Shown piece by piece: positions 37,846-46,580 of a stretch of 64,000 nt of DNA. The notes under the pieces are model-generated. The model was not told where the DNA came from. It saw nothing but the letters and a program-made list of their open reading frames with translations, and did not search any database. The stretch is from NCBI RefSeq assembly GCF_002899895.1, contig NZ_PPEI02000002.1:186001-250000 (forward strand). The letters are read 5' to 3'. The first letter of the stretch is position 1. Every line of letters starts with the position of its first letter. Position numbers and translations under genes: made by a program. This stretch comes from Chryseobacterium oncorhynchi (GTDB taxonomy: Bacteria > Bacteroidota > Bacteroidia > Flavobacteriales > Weeksellaceae).

Positions 37846-39183
37846 TTATTTTGCAATACCCGGAATTACAGGAACATTCAAATTTCCTGATTGACTGACT
37901 GTTTGTACTGCAAAAATATAATTATCCTTTGAAAATGGTATTTTGGCTGAAAGCTCTGTTGTAAATATTTTCTTTTGCCACACAGGGCTGTCCGTTTCCC
38001 GTATCAAAACAAAATATCCTGCCGGTGTTCCTGATTTTGGTTTCTGCCAGTGAAGCGTTGTAAAATTAGTAAGTTCTTTAACTTCCATTTCTACCCGCTC
38101 AGGTTTCGAGGTAGATTTAGCAAGACTTGCCAGTACGGCAACATTTGCAGCAACATTCTTTTTCAGATATTTAAAATCTATAAATTCTGGCAGATCACCA
38201 TATTGTTTGTTATTTTCTATCCGTATGTCCTGATGCTGATGATCATAGTTTTCATAATATTCTGTAAGTCTTACTGATGGAAATCCATTAATAACAAAAC
38301 TTGTATGATCTCCTCCACGTAAAAACCGGTCATTTCTGTAGATCATTTTTACATTAAGCTTCTTTACATATTGTGCTGTAATCTCTTGGATGTATCGGGC
38401 AAGCTGCCTGGATTCACTATCGTTTTCAAGCCCCAGATTTCTAATGGAAAGTGCTTTTTTATCCATCTCCATGTATGGCAACCCTTCACTGAATACCCGA
38501 AGCGTACGAGTATTAATTTCTCCCGTCTCGCTAGCTTTTGGATTACCAATCATATCATTATTCAGAACCGCCTCCAACTGTAAATTTTCTTTTTTAATTT
38601 TCTCTGCAAGAAGTCTGGAACCCAGCAGCGATTGTTCTTCCCCGGAGAAAGCCACAAAAATTATAGAAGCAGGAAATGAGGACTTGCTTAGTATTCTTGC
38701 AGCTTCTATCACAGCACTCACACCACTGCCATCATCGTTGGCACCGGGAGCTATTGAAGTTCTGTTCATGACATCCGTCACTCTTGAGTCAAGATGTCCT
38801 CCAATCAGAAAAACTCTTTTATCATTAGGGTCTGTACCTTTCAGGAAAGCAATGGCATTGCCTAGGTTCACCGTCTTATCAATACGTTTTCCATCCGGTT
38901 GCAGATCTTCCTGTTGAAGATACACCTCCATTCTTCCACCTGAATTTTTCGCATAGTTTTTAAATTGTTGGATAACCCAGTTTCTCGCTGCTCCAATTCC
39001 TTGTTTAGGGTCATCTGTTGCGCTTAAAGTATGCCTCGTCTGGAAACTCACAAGTTTACCGATATACGACTTTAATGAATCTTCATTTACCTGTGAAACG
39101 TATTTTTTCACTTCATCATCTTTTAAACGTCCTTGAGAAAAGACCGTACAGGAAATTAACAATAGAAAAACGGAATATTTCAT
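37846..39183 (-). CDS. Secreted M28-family zinc aminopeptidase
   Basis: 445 residues from MKYSVFLLLIS; a longer frame to 39327 adds an unlikely N-terminus. Signal peptide ends near FSQG. M28 zinc ligands and base are present: His in LIGGHLDSR, Asp in GANDDGSG, Glu-Glu in SGEEQ, and His in GGDHTSF. An 85-residue fibronectin-like tail (VEVKELTNFTTLHWQKPKSGTPAGYFVLIRETDSP) follows. It removes N-terminal residues from extracellular or periplasmic peptides. It is distinct from the three tandem M28 genes at 51.6-55.7 kb. Confidence 0.87.
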   Translation of the reverse strand: MKYSVFLLLISCTVFSQGRLKDDEVKKYVSQVNEDSLKSYIGKLVSFQTRHTLSATDDPKQGIGAARNWVIQQFKNYAKNSGGRMEVYLQQEDLQPDGKRIDKTVNLGNAIAFLKGTDPNDKRVFLIGGHLDSRVTDVMNRTSIAPGANDDGSGVSAVIEAARILSKSSFPASIIFVAFSGEEQSLLGSRLLAEKIKKENLQLEAVLNNDMIGNPKASETGEINTRTLRVFSEGLPYMEMDKKALSIRNLGLENDSESRQLARYIQEITAQYVKKLNVKMIYRNDRFLRGGDHTSFVINGFPSVRLTEYYENYDHQHQDIRIENNKQYGDLPEFIDFKYLKKNVAANVAVLASLAKSTSKPERVEMEVKELTNFTTLHWQKPKSGTPAGYFVLIRETDSPVWQKKIFTTELSAKIPFSKDNYIFAVQTVSQSGNLNVPVIPGIAK

Positions 39184-39431
39184 AAAATAGATCTTAGATA
39201 ATTTAAAGATACAAAACCTTGAGTTTTGGAAGCATTTTTTTGTTTTTTTATTAGTTATATTGAAAGTTGAAAGCACAAAAAAACCTATTAAAAAGACATT
39301 ACATGGCTTAAATCCCCTCAAATTCATGAATAGAAAGTTATATTATTTCCAAATAGAGTGATTTGACTAAAACCTGACAAATATCTTTAAAGCAACCCTA
39401 TTTTTATTACTTCTACAACACGTTTTTATTC

Positions 39432-39439
39432 TATATTTG
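39432..39439 (+). promoter_or_regulatory. -7 element of the aspartate aminotransferase gene
   Basis: TATATTTG lies 17 bases before the start codon. No TTG at the usual -33 position. Confidence 0.5.
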
Positions 39440-39456
39440 TTAAAATTCAAAAATAC

Positions 39457-40650
39457 ATGGACAAACTTTCAGATAGAGTAAAAAGACTAGGTTACTCACA
39501 GACTTTTGTAATGTCTAATAAAGCCAGAGAAATGAAAGCTAACGGGATAGATGTTATCAGCTTAACTCTTGGTGAACCGGATTTTGATGTTCCGGATAAT
39601 ATCAAACAGGCAGCCTTTGATGCCATCAATCAAAACTATAGCCACTACTCTCCTGTTCCGGGATTTCTTGAACTTCGTGAGGCTATTGCTTACAAATTAA
39701 AAAGAGACAACAATTTAGAATATAAACCAACACAAATCTGTGTTTCCAATGGTGCTAAACAGGCTATTTTAAATGTTCTGGCAGCCATTATCAATGATGG
39801 AGATGAAGTATTACTTCCTGCTCCTTATTGGGTAAGCTACGATGAAATGGTAAAAATGATGGGTGGGGCTTCTGTAATGCTTCCAACATCTTACATTACT
39901 GATTTCAAAGTTACAGCAGAACAGATTGAGCTGGCAATTACTGATAAGACCAAGGCTATTCTTTTCAGCTCGCCATGTAACCCGTCCGGAGGATATTACA
40001 CTTATGATGAGCTAAAGTCTATCGCGAAAGTGATTGCTAAATACCCTCACGTTACGATCATTTCAGATGAGATCTATGAATTCATCAATTATGAAACAAA
40101 AACCACTTCTATTGCCCAATTTCCGGAAGTGTATGAACAGACTGCAGTAATCAACGGAATGTCAAAAGCCTTTGCAATGACGGGATGGAGAATCGGATAT
40201 TCAGCTTGTCCTGAATGGCTGGCAAAAGCTTGTGAAAAAGTACAGGGACAAATGACAAGTGGTGCTAATACAATGGCACAAAGAGCTTCTATTACAGCCT
40301 TAAAGACGGACCCTTCCGAGTACAAATACATGATTGACGCTTTTAAAAAGAGAAGAGATCTTGTATATGAGCTCATTAAGGAAATTCCTGGTTTTAAAGT
40401 ATTGCTTCCAAAAGCGGCTTTCTATTTCTTCCCGGATATTTCTTATTACATCGGAAAAACATTAAACGGAACAGAAATTAAAAATTCTGATGACTTTGCT
40501 ATGTTCCTTTTAGAAAATGCTCGTGTCGGATGTGTAGGAGGTTTTTCATTCGGAAGTCCAGAGTGTATCAGGTTCTCTTATGCTGCCTCCGAAGAAGATT
40601 TAAGAGAAGCAATGAAACGAATTAAAGATTTGTTAGACCAATTCAATTAA
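39457..40650 (+). CDS. aspC: Aspartate/aromatic aminotransferase, class I
   Basis: 397 residues of the fold-type I PLP aminotransferases, subgroup I-gamma. The Schiff-base Lys237 lies in NGMSKAFAMTGWRIGY; SSPCNPSGGYY binds PLP, and the family N-terminus reads ISLTLGEPDFDVP. It moves amino groups between aspartate (or aromatic amino acids) and 2-oxoglutarate in the cytoplasm. The M16 peptidase gene begins 35 bases downstream, so they may share a transcript. Confidence 0.88.
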   Translation: MDKLSDRVKRLGYSQTFVMSNKAREMKANGIDVISLTLGEPDFDVPDNIKQAAFDAINQNYSHYSPVPGFLELREAIAYKLKRDNNLEYKPTQICVSNGAKQAILNVLAAIINDGDEVLLPAPYWVSYDEMVKMMGGASVMLPTSYITDFKVTAEQIELAITDKTKAILFSSPCNPSGGYYTYDELKSIAKVIAKYPHVTIISDEIYEFINYETKTTSIAQFPEVYEQTAVINGMSKAFAMTGWRIGYSACPEWLAKACEKVQGQMTSGANTMAQRASITALKTDPSEYKYMIDAFKKRRDLVYELIKEIPGFKVLLPKAAFYFFPDISYYIGKTLNGTEIKNSDDFAMFLLENARVGCVGGFSFGSPECIRFSYAASEEDLREAMKRIKDLLDQFN

Positions 40651-40685
40651 GAATTTTAAAAATAATAAAACATATTTCAATTACA

Positions 40686-43625
40686 ATGAATCTGTTAAAA
40701 AAACTAACAATCGTTTCAAGCATTGCTGCGGCAAGTTTTGCAGGTCATGCTTTCGGACAGGATTTCCAATGGAAAGAAGCTACTGCCAACGGCTATAAGT
40801 ACAGGTATGTTACCAACGACCCTACTTCAGCAAGATATTATACTTTAAAAAATGGTTTAACTGTTATTTTGAGTCCTACTAATAAGGAACCAAGAATTCA
40901 AACCTATATTGCTACAAAGGCAGGAAGTAAAACAGATCCCGCAGACCATACAGGCCTTGCCCACTATCTGGAGCACATGCTTTTCAAAGGAACCAATCAG
41001 TTTGGATCTAAGGACTGGGCAAAGGAAAAACCTCTTTTAGACCAGATTGATGCTCTTTACGAGAAATACAATCAAACAAAAGATGAAGCTAAAAGAAAGG
41101 AAATCTATAAAGAAATCGACAGGGTTTCCGGAGAGGCTGCCAAGTATGCTATTGCCAATGAATATGACAAAATGATGGCCGGTATGGGCGCTGATGGTAC
41201 CAATGCTTTCACTTCTTTTGAGCAAACGGTATACACAGAGGATGTTCCCTCTAACGTTATTGATAAATTTCTGGCTGTACAGGGAGAAAGATTCAGAGAA
41301 CCGGTTCTTAGACTTTTCCATACGGAGCTTGAAGCGGTATATGAAGAAAAAAACAGATCACTTGATGATGACGGAGATAAGGTTTTTGATATGATGTTTG
41401 CGAACCTTTTCCCTAATAATAATTACGGAAAGCAAACTACCATCGGAACCATTGAGCACTTGAAAAACCCTTCTCTGCATGCCATCAGAGAATATTATAA
41501 CAATTACTATGTTCCCAACAATATGGGAATCATCATGTCCGGAGACTTTAATCCTGATGAAGTAATTACCAAGATTGACAAGGCTTTCTCTTACATGAAA
41601 TCCAAGCCTGTTCCTGAATACAAAATCGGACAGGAAAAAGCGATAGCTTCTCCGGTAATCAAGGAAGTTGTAGGGCCTGACGCAGAAAGTGTAATGCTTG
41701 GCTTCAGATTCCCAGGAGCTTCAACAAAGGATGCAAGATTATTAAATTTTGTAGGAAGCATGCTTACCAACGGTCAGGCAGGGCTAATTGACCTTGATCT
41801 TGTAAAGAAACAAAAGTTACTGGGTGCTTTCGCTTTCCCTTATGCTCTAAAAGATTATTCAGTTTTATTATTACAGGGAAAACCTACTGAAGGACAGTCT
41901 TTAGATGAAGTAAAAAATCTTCTTATTCAGGAAATTGACAAATTAAAAAAGGGTGAATTCTCTGATGATTTGATTCAATCCATCGTAAACAATGAAAAGA
42001 AGAACATCATTCAGAAAGATGAAAAATATTCTTCAAGAGCAAGTCTTTTGATGGATGAATTCACTTCAGAAGTTGATCACAAAGCAAACCTGGAATATCT
42101 TGAAGAGATCTCCAAGCTGACTAAAAAGGATATCATGGACTTTGCAGCCAAATATCTTCAAAATAATAATTATGTAGCAGTTTACAAGAAAAAAGGTGAA
42201 GACAAGAGTATTGTAAAGGTAGACAAACCTACCATCACTCCGGTTTCTGTAAACAGAGAAGACCAGTCTCCTTTCCTTAAGAAAATTGACGAAATGCCGG
42301 AAAAAGCCATCGCTCCGGTTTGGCTGAACTATGATAAGGATATCGCCAAAAATAAACTGGGTGATGTAGATGTACTTTCTGTAAAAAATACAGATAATGC
42401 TTTATTCAGAATGTACTATCACTTTGATTCCGGAAAATGGAACAATAAAATGCTTCCATTGGCTGCAGAATATCTTCAGTACCTTGGAACGAATGATAAG
42501 TCTTCTGAAGCCATCAGTAGAGAATTCTACAAATTGGCATCAAGCTTTAATGTAAGTGCCGGAAATGAAGAAACGTCTGTATCGATAGAAGGCCTTAATG
42601 AAAACTTTGACAAGTCCATTGCACTATTTGAGGATCTGATCAAAAACTGTAAAGCAGACCAAACTGCGCTAGATGCTTACAAAGCCCGATTGAAGAAAGC
42701 CAGAGCTAATGCCAAGCAAAACAAAGCAACGATTATGGCCGGACTGAGAAGCTATGCACAATATGGTGCACAGAATCCATTCAATAATGTATTGAGTGAT
42801 GCTGAGCTTGATGCATTAAAGGCTGAAGACCTTATTAACATTCTTCATGACCTTTTCAACTTTAAACATAAGGTATTATACTACGGACCAAAATCAGGAG
42901 ATGAAACAGTAGCTTCCCTGAAGCCTATTCATAAACTTCCTGCAAGCCTTAAGGAGCTTCCTAAGACCAAAACGTTTGTTCAGATCCCAACGGATAAAAA
43001 TAAAGTGCTATTCGCTCATTATGATATGGTACAGGCCGAAGTATTCTGGGTAAGAAATTCAGATCAGTACAATCCTACCCTTACCCCTACTGTAAGCTTA
43101 TTCAATAACTACTTTGGAGGAGGAATGGGATCTATTGTATTCCAGACCATCAGAGAATCTAAGGCTTTAGCCTATTCTACTTACTCTTATTTTGCTCTTC
43201 CAAGCAAGAAATCGGATAAAGATATGGTGATGGCTTATGTAGGAACTCAGGCAGATAAATTCAACGAGTCTACTACGGCAATGAATGAACTTCTGACAAC
43301 ACTTCCAAAGTCTGAGCAATTGTTTGAAACCGCAAAAAGCGGATTGAAAAAATCTATTGCTTCTGAAAGAATTTCTCAGGACGGTATTATCTTCTCTTAT
43401 CTAAAGGCCCAAAGACTTGGAAATAACTTTGATATGAGAAAGAATGTTTATGAACAGGCACCAAAATTGTCTTTCGCTGACATTAATGCTTTCCATGACA
43501 AGGAAATGAAAAATAAGAATTATACCTACTGTCTTGTCGCAGCACAAGATAAAGTAAATGAAGCCGATATGCAGAAATTAGGCGAGGTAAAAAAACTCAA
43601 TCTAACAGAAGTATTTGGTTACTAA
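40686..43625 (+). CDS. M16-family zinc metallopeptidase (pitrilysin-like), exported
   Basis: 979 residues with a signal peptide (ends near HAFGQ). The inverted zinc motif HYLEH is at 93-97, with the third ligand in ELEAVYEEKNR. The length fits a two-lobed M16 protein: an active N-terminal half and an inactive C-terminal half (SLFNNYFGGGMGSIVFQTIRESKALAYS near 810). These enzymes degrade short peptides in the periplasm. It follows the aminotransferase gene by 35 bases and has a strong terminator. Confidence 0.9.
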   Translation: MNLLKKLTIVSSIAAASFAGHAFGQDFQWKEATANGYKYRYVTNDPTSARYYTLKNGLTVILSPTNKEPRIQTYIATKAGSKTDPADHTGLAHYLEHMLFKGTNQFGSKDWAKEKPLLDQIDALYEKYNQTKDEAKRKEIYKEIDRVSGEAAKYAIANEYDKMMAGMGADGTNAFTSFEQTVYTEDVPSNVIDKFLAVQGERFREPVLRLFHTELEAVYEEKNRSLDDDGDKVFDMMFANLFPNNNYGKQTTIGTIEHLKNPSLHAIREYYNNYYVPNNMGIIMSGDFNPDEVITKIDKAFSYMKSKPVPEYKIGQEKAIASPVIKEVVGPDAESVMLGFRFPGASTKDARLLNFVGSMLTNGQAGLIDLDLVKKQKLLGAFAFPYALKDYSVLLLQGKPTEGQSLDEVKNLLIQEIDKLKKGEFSDDLIQSIVNNEKKNIIQKDEKYSSRASLLMDEFTSEVDHKANLEYLEEISKLTKKDIMDFAAKYLQNNNYVAVYKKKGEDKSIVKVDKPTITPVSVNREDQSPFLKKIDEMPEKAIAPVWLNYDKDIAKNKLGDVDVLSVKNTDNALFRMYYHFDSGKWNNKMLPLAAEYLQYLGTNDKSSEAISREFYKLASSFNVSAGNEETSVSIEGLNENFDKSIALFEDLIKNCKADQTALDAYKARLKKARANAKQNKATIMAGLRSYAQYGAQNPFNNVLSDAELDALKAEDLINILHDLFNFKHKVLYYGPKSGDETVASLKPIHKLPASLKELPKTKTFVQIPTDKNKVLFAHYDMVQAEVFWVRNSDQYNPTLTPTVSLFNNYFGGGMGSIVFQTIRESKALAYSTYSYFALPSKKSDKDMVMAYVGTQADKFNESTTAMNELLTTLPKSEQLFETAKSGLKKSIASERISQDGIIFSYLKAQRLGNNFDMRKNVYEQAPKLSFADINAFHDKEMKNKNYTYCLVAAQDKVNEADMQKLGEVKKLNLTEVFGY

Positions 43626-43632
43626 AATCAAC

Positions 43633-43660
43633 AAAAGGTCCTGATTTCAGGGCCTTTTTA
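43633..43660 (+). terminator. Terminator of the M16 peptidase gene
   Basis: A 12-bp stem with one wobble pair (43633-43644 with 43647-43658) ends in a T tract. Confidence 0.82.
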
Positions 43661-43709
43661 TTTAACAACATGTCAAAAACAATTATAGATTTTATTTATC
43701 GATATTCGT

Positions 43710-43740
43710 TTGTTCGATAGATAAAACTTTTCTATATTTG
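43710..43740 (+). promoter_or_regulatory. Promoter of the peroxiredoxin operon, with inverted repeat
   Basis: TTG (43710-43712), a 20-base spacer and TATATTTG (43733-43740) match the consensus exactly. An inverted repeat TATCGA (43697-43702) / TCGATA (43714-43719) overlaps the -33 element and could bind a redox regulator such as OxyR; the regulator is inferred. Confidence 0.7.
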
Positions 43741-43772
43741 CATTAGAAATTTAAATATAAAAACAGAAAATT

Positions 43773-44405
43773 ATGTCTTTAGTAGGAAAAAAATTCCCGA
43801 ATTTAACAATCGACGCAATGTCTGAAATGGGTGACGATTTAAAAATCAACATCCTTGAAGAAGCAACAAAAAACCAACAGAAAGTACTTTTATTCTGGTA
43901 CCCTAAAGATTTCACTTTTGTATGCCCTACTGAGCTTCACGCTTTCCAGGAGGCTTTAGGTGAATTCGAAAAAAGAAACACTAAAGTAATCGGTGCATCT
44001 TGTGATACGAACGAAGTACACTTCGCATGGTTGAACACTCCGAAGGATAACGGTGGTATTGAAGGGGTAACTTACCCACTTTTAGCTGATACTCACAGAC
44101 AATTAGCAAACACTTTAGGAATCGTAGATCAAGATTTCGAATATAACGAGGAAGGAGAAGAAGTTTTCACAGGTTCTAACGTAACTTACAGAGCAACTTA
44201 CCTTATCGACGAAACTGGAAAAATTTTCCACGAAGCGGTAAACGATATGCCTCTAGGAAGAAACGTAAAAGAATTCTTAAGATTAATCGACGCTTACACT
44301 CACGTTCAAAAACATGGTGAAGTATGTCCTGCAAACTGGGAAGAAGGTAAAGATGCTATGAAAGCTGACAGAACTTCTACAGCAGAATACTTAGCTAAGA
44401 ACTAA
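43773..44405 (+). CDS. Typical 2-Cys peroxiredoxin
   Basis: 210 residues. Peroxidatic Cys51 in FTFVCPTELHAF and resolving Cys185 in HGEVCPANW mark a typical 2-Cys peroxiredoxin of the AhpC/Prx1 group. It reduces hydrogen peroxide and organic peroxides in the cytoplasm and is recycled by thioredoxin, whose gene follows 94 bases later. No ahpF is nearby, so thioredoxin is the likely donor. The promoter is one of the best in the window, fitting a highly expressed gene. Confidence 0.94.
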   Translation: MSLVGKKFPNLTIDAMSEMGDDLKINILEEATKNQQKVLLFWYPKDFTFVCPTELHAFQEALGEFEKRNTKVIGASCDTNEVHFAWLNTPKDNGGIEGVTYPLLADTHRQLANTLGIVDQDFEYNEEGEEVFTGSNVTYRATYLIDETGKIFHEAVNDMPLGRNVKEFLRLIDAYTHVQKHGEVCPANWEEGKDAMKADRTSTAEYLAKN

Positions 44406-44419
44406 TTCAATTTAATAAT

Positions 44420-44478
44420 TTAACAATGTAATAATGCACAAGTGTAGTAATACATTCATTATTACATTGTTAATTTTT
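44420..44478 (+). repeat. Perfect 17-bp inverted repeat between peroxiredoxin and thioredoxin genes
   Basis: Arms 44420-44436 and 44457-44473 are perfectly complementary around a 20-base loop, followed by TTTTT. It can act as a partial terminator that lets the peroxiredoxin be made in excess over thioredoxin. The AACAATGTAATAATG wording resembles a dispersed intergenic repeat of this genus (recollection). Confidence 0.65.
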
Positions 44479-44499
44479 AATTCCTAAAATTTAACACTC

Positions 44500-44808
44500 A
44501 TGTACACAGAATTAACAGAAGATACATTACAGAATATTGTAAATGACAACGAAAAAGTAGTTGTTCAATATGGCGCAACATGGTGCGGAAACTGCAGAAT
44601 CATGAAGCCAAAATTCAAAAAATTAGCATCTGAGAATGACGCAATTCCTTTCTTATATGTAGATGCTGAAAAACTTCCCGAAAGCAGAAAACTAGCAAAA
44701 GTAGACAACCTGCCTACATTCGCGATCTTTAAAAATGGTGAATTGGTAAACCAGGTTCAATCTAACCAGGCTGAAAGTTTAATTAACCTTTTTAACGAAT
44801 TATCATAA
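44500..44808 (+). CDS. Thioredoxin-family protein
   Basis: 102 residues, a bare thioredoxin domain. The active site is WCGNC (Trp28-Cys32), not the classic WCGPC; the conserved cis-proline is in DNLPTFAIFKNG. It probably reduces the peroxiredoxin encoded upstream in the cytoplasm. Its last base is the first base of the next gene (TAATG at 44808), so the two are translationally coupled. The Pro-to-Asn change in the active site may shift its redox potential. Confidence 0.88.
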   Translation: MYTELTEDTLQNIVNDNEKVVVQYGATWCGNCRIMKPKFKKLASENDAIPFLYVDAEKLPESRKLAKVDNLPTFAIFKNGELVNQVQSNQAESLINLFNELS

Positions 44809-45056
44809 TGAAATTACCAGTAATCAGACAATTCTATCAGAATCAGACCCCTGAGAACCTTGAGAAAACATTAGAAGTTCTGGAAAGCTTCTGCGAATTC
44901 AGAGGAACAAGCGAAGAAGACTTAAATGTTGCAGGAGAGCTTATTACAAACATTTGTGGAGCTTTGGAAGTTCATTCTAATGTACAAAACGGAATGAGCG
45001 AAAAAGATGCCTTAAACTCATTTGCACAAAAGGTTTTAGGCTCCATCGATAAATAA
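44808..45056 (+). CDS. DUF6952 small protein of the peroxiredoxin operon
   Basis: 82 residues, soluble and helical (MKLPVIRQFYQNQTPENLEKTLEVLESFCEF), with Cys at 29 and 50. It fits the DUF6952 family, which I recall as a steady partner of thioredoxin in flavobacteria. It overlaps the thioredoxin gene by one base. Its function is unknown; a role in redox control or as a partner of thioredoxin is a guess from position. Confidence 0.75.
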   Translation: MKLPVIRQFYQNQTPENLEKTLEVLESFCEFRGTSEEDLNVAGELITNICGALEVHSNVQNGMSEKDALNSFAQKVLGSIDK

Positions 45057-45220
45057 TCTTTTACTTATTAAAGATTATAAAAACACAAAATACCTGAGGT
45101 TTTCCTCATTACTATACTTTTTCTTTATTCTTTTATGATCCATCTGTATCTTACTTCAAAAGGCTTTTTGCCCTATGAGGTCAGGAATTACATGGGCATC
45201 AATTAAAGAATATCCAACAA

Positions 45221-45250
45221 AATCCCGATGAAATATCATCAGGATTTTTT
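45221..45250 (+). terminator. Terminator of the peroxiredoxin operon
   Basis: An 11-bp stem with one mismatch (45221-45231 with 45236-45246) is followed by T residues on the plus strand. Confidence 0.75.
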
Positions 45251-45301
45251 GGTTCAATATCGTCTTAAGTGGGCCTTTGTGTAAAAAAATTATTTAAGAA
45301 T

Positions 45302-45331
45302 AAAAAAATCCTGATGATATGATCATCAGGA
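45302..45331 (-). terminator. Terminator of the Bax-inhibitor gene
   Basis: A perfect 10-bp stem (45309-45318 with 45322-45331) is followed by seven T on the minus strand. Confidence 0.82.
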
Positions 45332-45360
45332 CTATTATTATTAAGAAATTCAATATTGAA

Positions 45361-46050
45361 TTAGCTTCTCTTGCTCATTAAAATATTCAGTATATACCAG
45401 AACAAAAGCATAATAGATGCAAAAAGCTGCAATGCCGCTCCTACATACTGATTTGTTCCATAAGAATCCTTTAGCTTACTTGTTTGGTATAAAATAGTTG
45501 CCGAAGCTAAGATCACCATTCCAACAGAGAACCACAATCCTAAGTTGAAACCAAATGCCATCCCGCCAACGATTAATCCGATCGAAATAAATCCTCCGAT
45601 TACAATAATATTCCTTAGAAAAGAAAAATCTCTCTTGGAAGTAAATGCAACTGCAGAAATACCGGCAAACATTGCCACAGTTAAAGTAGCAGCCTGGAAA
45701 ATCACATTAGCTCCACCCGCCATATTAGTAGCCATAAAAAGCAAAGGCATAAAAATGATCGCCTCCAATAGAATATAAAATCCTAATCCTAAATACTGCG
45801 TCGACTTACTTTGTGAAAGTGACCATTTAGAAGCTAAAATAGAAGCTAGCCAAAACACACCAATGATTAATAACCAGGTATATCTCTGACCGAACATCAT
45901 TGCAATGATCTCTACAGGTACAGTCTTCAATAAAATAGTTTCAACCCCAATAAATGCAAGTATTGACAAAGCAACATGCAAATAGGTCTTCTTATAAAAG
46001 CTCGCTTTCTCCACATCTGAAGAATGAGCAACTAAAACATCTGTCATCAT
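45361..46050 (-). CDS. Bax inhibitor-1/YccA-family membrane protein
   Basis: 229 residues (first or second Met) with seven hydrophobic helices and a short hydrophilic front (DVEKASFYKKTYLHVALSILAF). AATLTVAMFAGISAVAFTSKRDFSFL and the closing LQLFASIMLLFWYILNILMSKRS match the BI-1/YccA family. Bacterial members are inner-membrane proteins; YccA restrains FtsH, and others are pH-gated calcium leaks (known for the family). Which applies here is unknown. It is a single gene. Confidence 0.88.
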   Translation of the reverse strand: MMTDVLVAHSSDVEKASFYKKTYLHVALSILAFIGVETILLKTVPVEIIAMMFGQRYTWLLIIGVFWLASILASKWSLSQSKSTQYLGLGFYILLEAIIFMPLLFMATNMAGGANVIFQAATLTVAMFAGISAVAFTSKRDFSFLRNIIVIGGFISIGLIVGGMAFGFNLGLWFSVGMVILASATILYQTSKLKDSYGTNQYVGAALQLFASIMLLFWYILNILMSKRS

Positions 46051-46085
46051 AGTTAATATTTTTTTTAATTTAATCGAAAATAAAT

Positions 46086-46541
46086 CTATTGATCAACCCC
46101 AACCGGCATCACTCCTAAAATTTTGCCGTTATCTTCAAATATTGCACTCAACACCTCCTTTGAAGAAGCATCACCTGTATATTTGTACTTGATGTTAGGA
46201 TGATTCAAACCATCCATTGTTGAATAATAACCAACCTTTAGGACTTCAAGCTTTTTACTCGGGTCAATACCATCCTTAACTTTCTTAAGGATATCTTCTG
46301 TAACAATCTCTTTTACCTTATCGGAAATCAATTCATCAACAGTCTTCTGGTCAGAAGATTGCAAAGCATCAAGGAATTTAAATAGATTACTGTTATATAG
46401 ATTTATTTTCTCCTTGCTTATTGTTGCCGGTACTTCTTTCTTCTGGTTTTTGTCAACTTTCAACCCTACAACTTTTTGGGCAAACATCAGCTGCCCGCCC
46501 ACAATCGCAAGACCTAAAAATAATTTTCTCATACTGTTCAT
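46086..46541 (-). CDS. Exported protein of unknown function
   Basis: 151 residues (MNSMRKLF; the second Met is equally possible). Signal peptide ending near LMFAQ. The mature part is mostly helical, then a small sheet (KLEVLKVGYYSTMDGLNHPNIKYKYTG...GKILGVMPVGVDQ), reminiscent of the small SnoaL/NTF2-like or DUF3887-like folds that sense or bind ligands. No motif is conserved enough to name it. It stands between the Bax-inhibitor and acyl-CoA reductase genes, all on the minus strand. Confidence 0.65.
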   Translation of the reverse strand: MNSMRKLFLGLAIVGGQLMFAQKVVGLKVDKNQKKEVPATISKEKINLYNSNLFKFLDALQSSDQKTVDELISDKVKEIVTEDILKKVKDGIDPSKKLEVLKVGYYSTMDGLNHPNIKYKYTGDASSKEVLSAIFEDNGKILGVMPVGVDQ

Positions 46542-46580
46542 TTTGTTATTTGGTGATATAGGTCATGGAAGATACGAAAA

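Larger units (their letters stand above)
45057..45360. other. Convergent intergenic region with duplicated hairpins
   Basis: This 304-base stretch separates the redox operon from the Bax-inhibitor gene. It holds a small TGAGG/CCTCA hairpin at 45095-45108, a 23-codon ATG ORF at 45135-45206 that I do not trust, and two near-identical hairpins at 45221 and 45309 that serve as terminators for opposite strands. Confidence 0.5.

Noticed and set aside
38390-38917. 175-residue frame opposite the M28 peptidase at 37846
   Set aside because: Serine-rich, motif-free shadow of a real gene.
45135-45206. 23-codon ATG ORF (MIHLYLTSKGFLPYEVRNYM...) downstream of the redox operon
   Set aside because: Not hydrophobic enough for a micro-membrane protein and no neighbour coupling; it may be a gene remnant, but I cannot support it.
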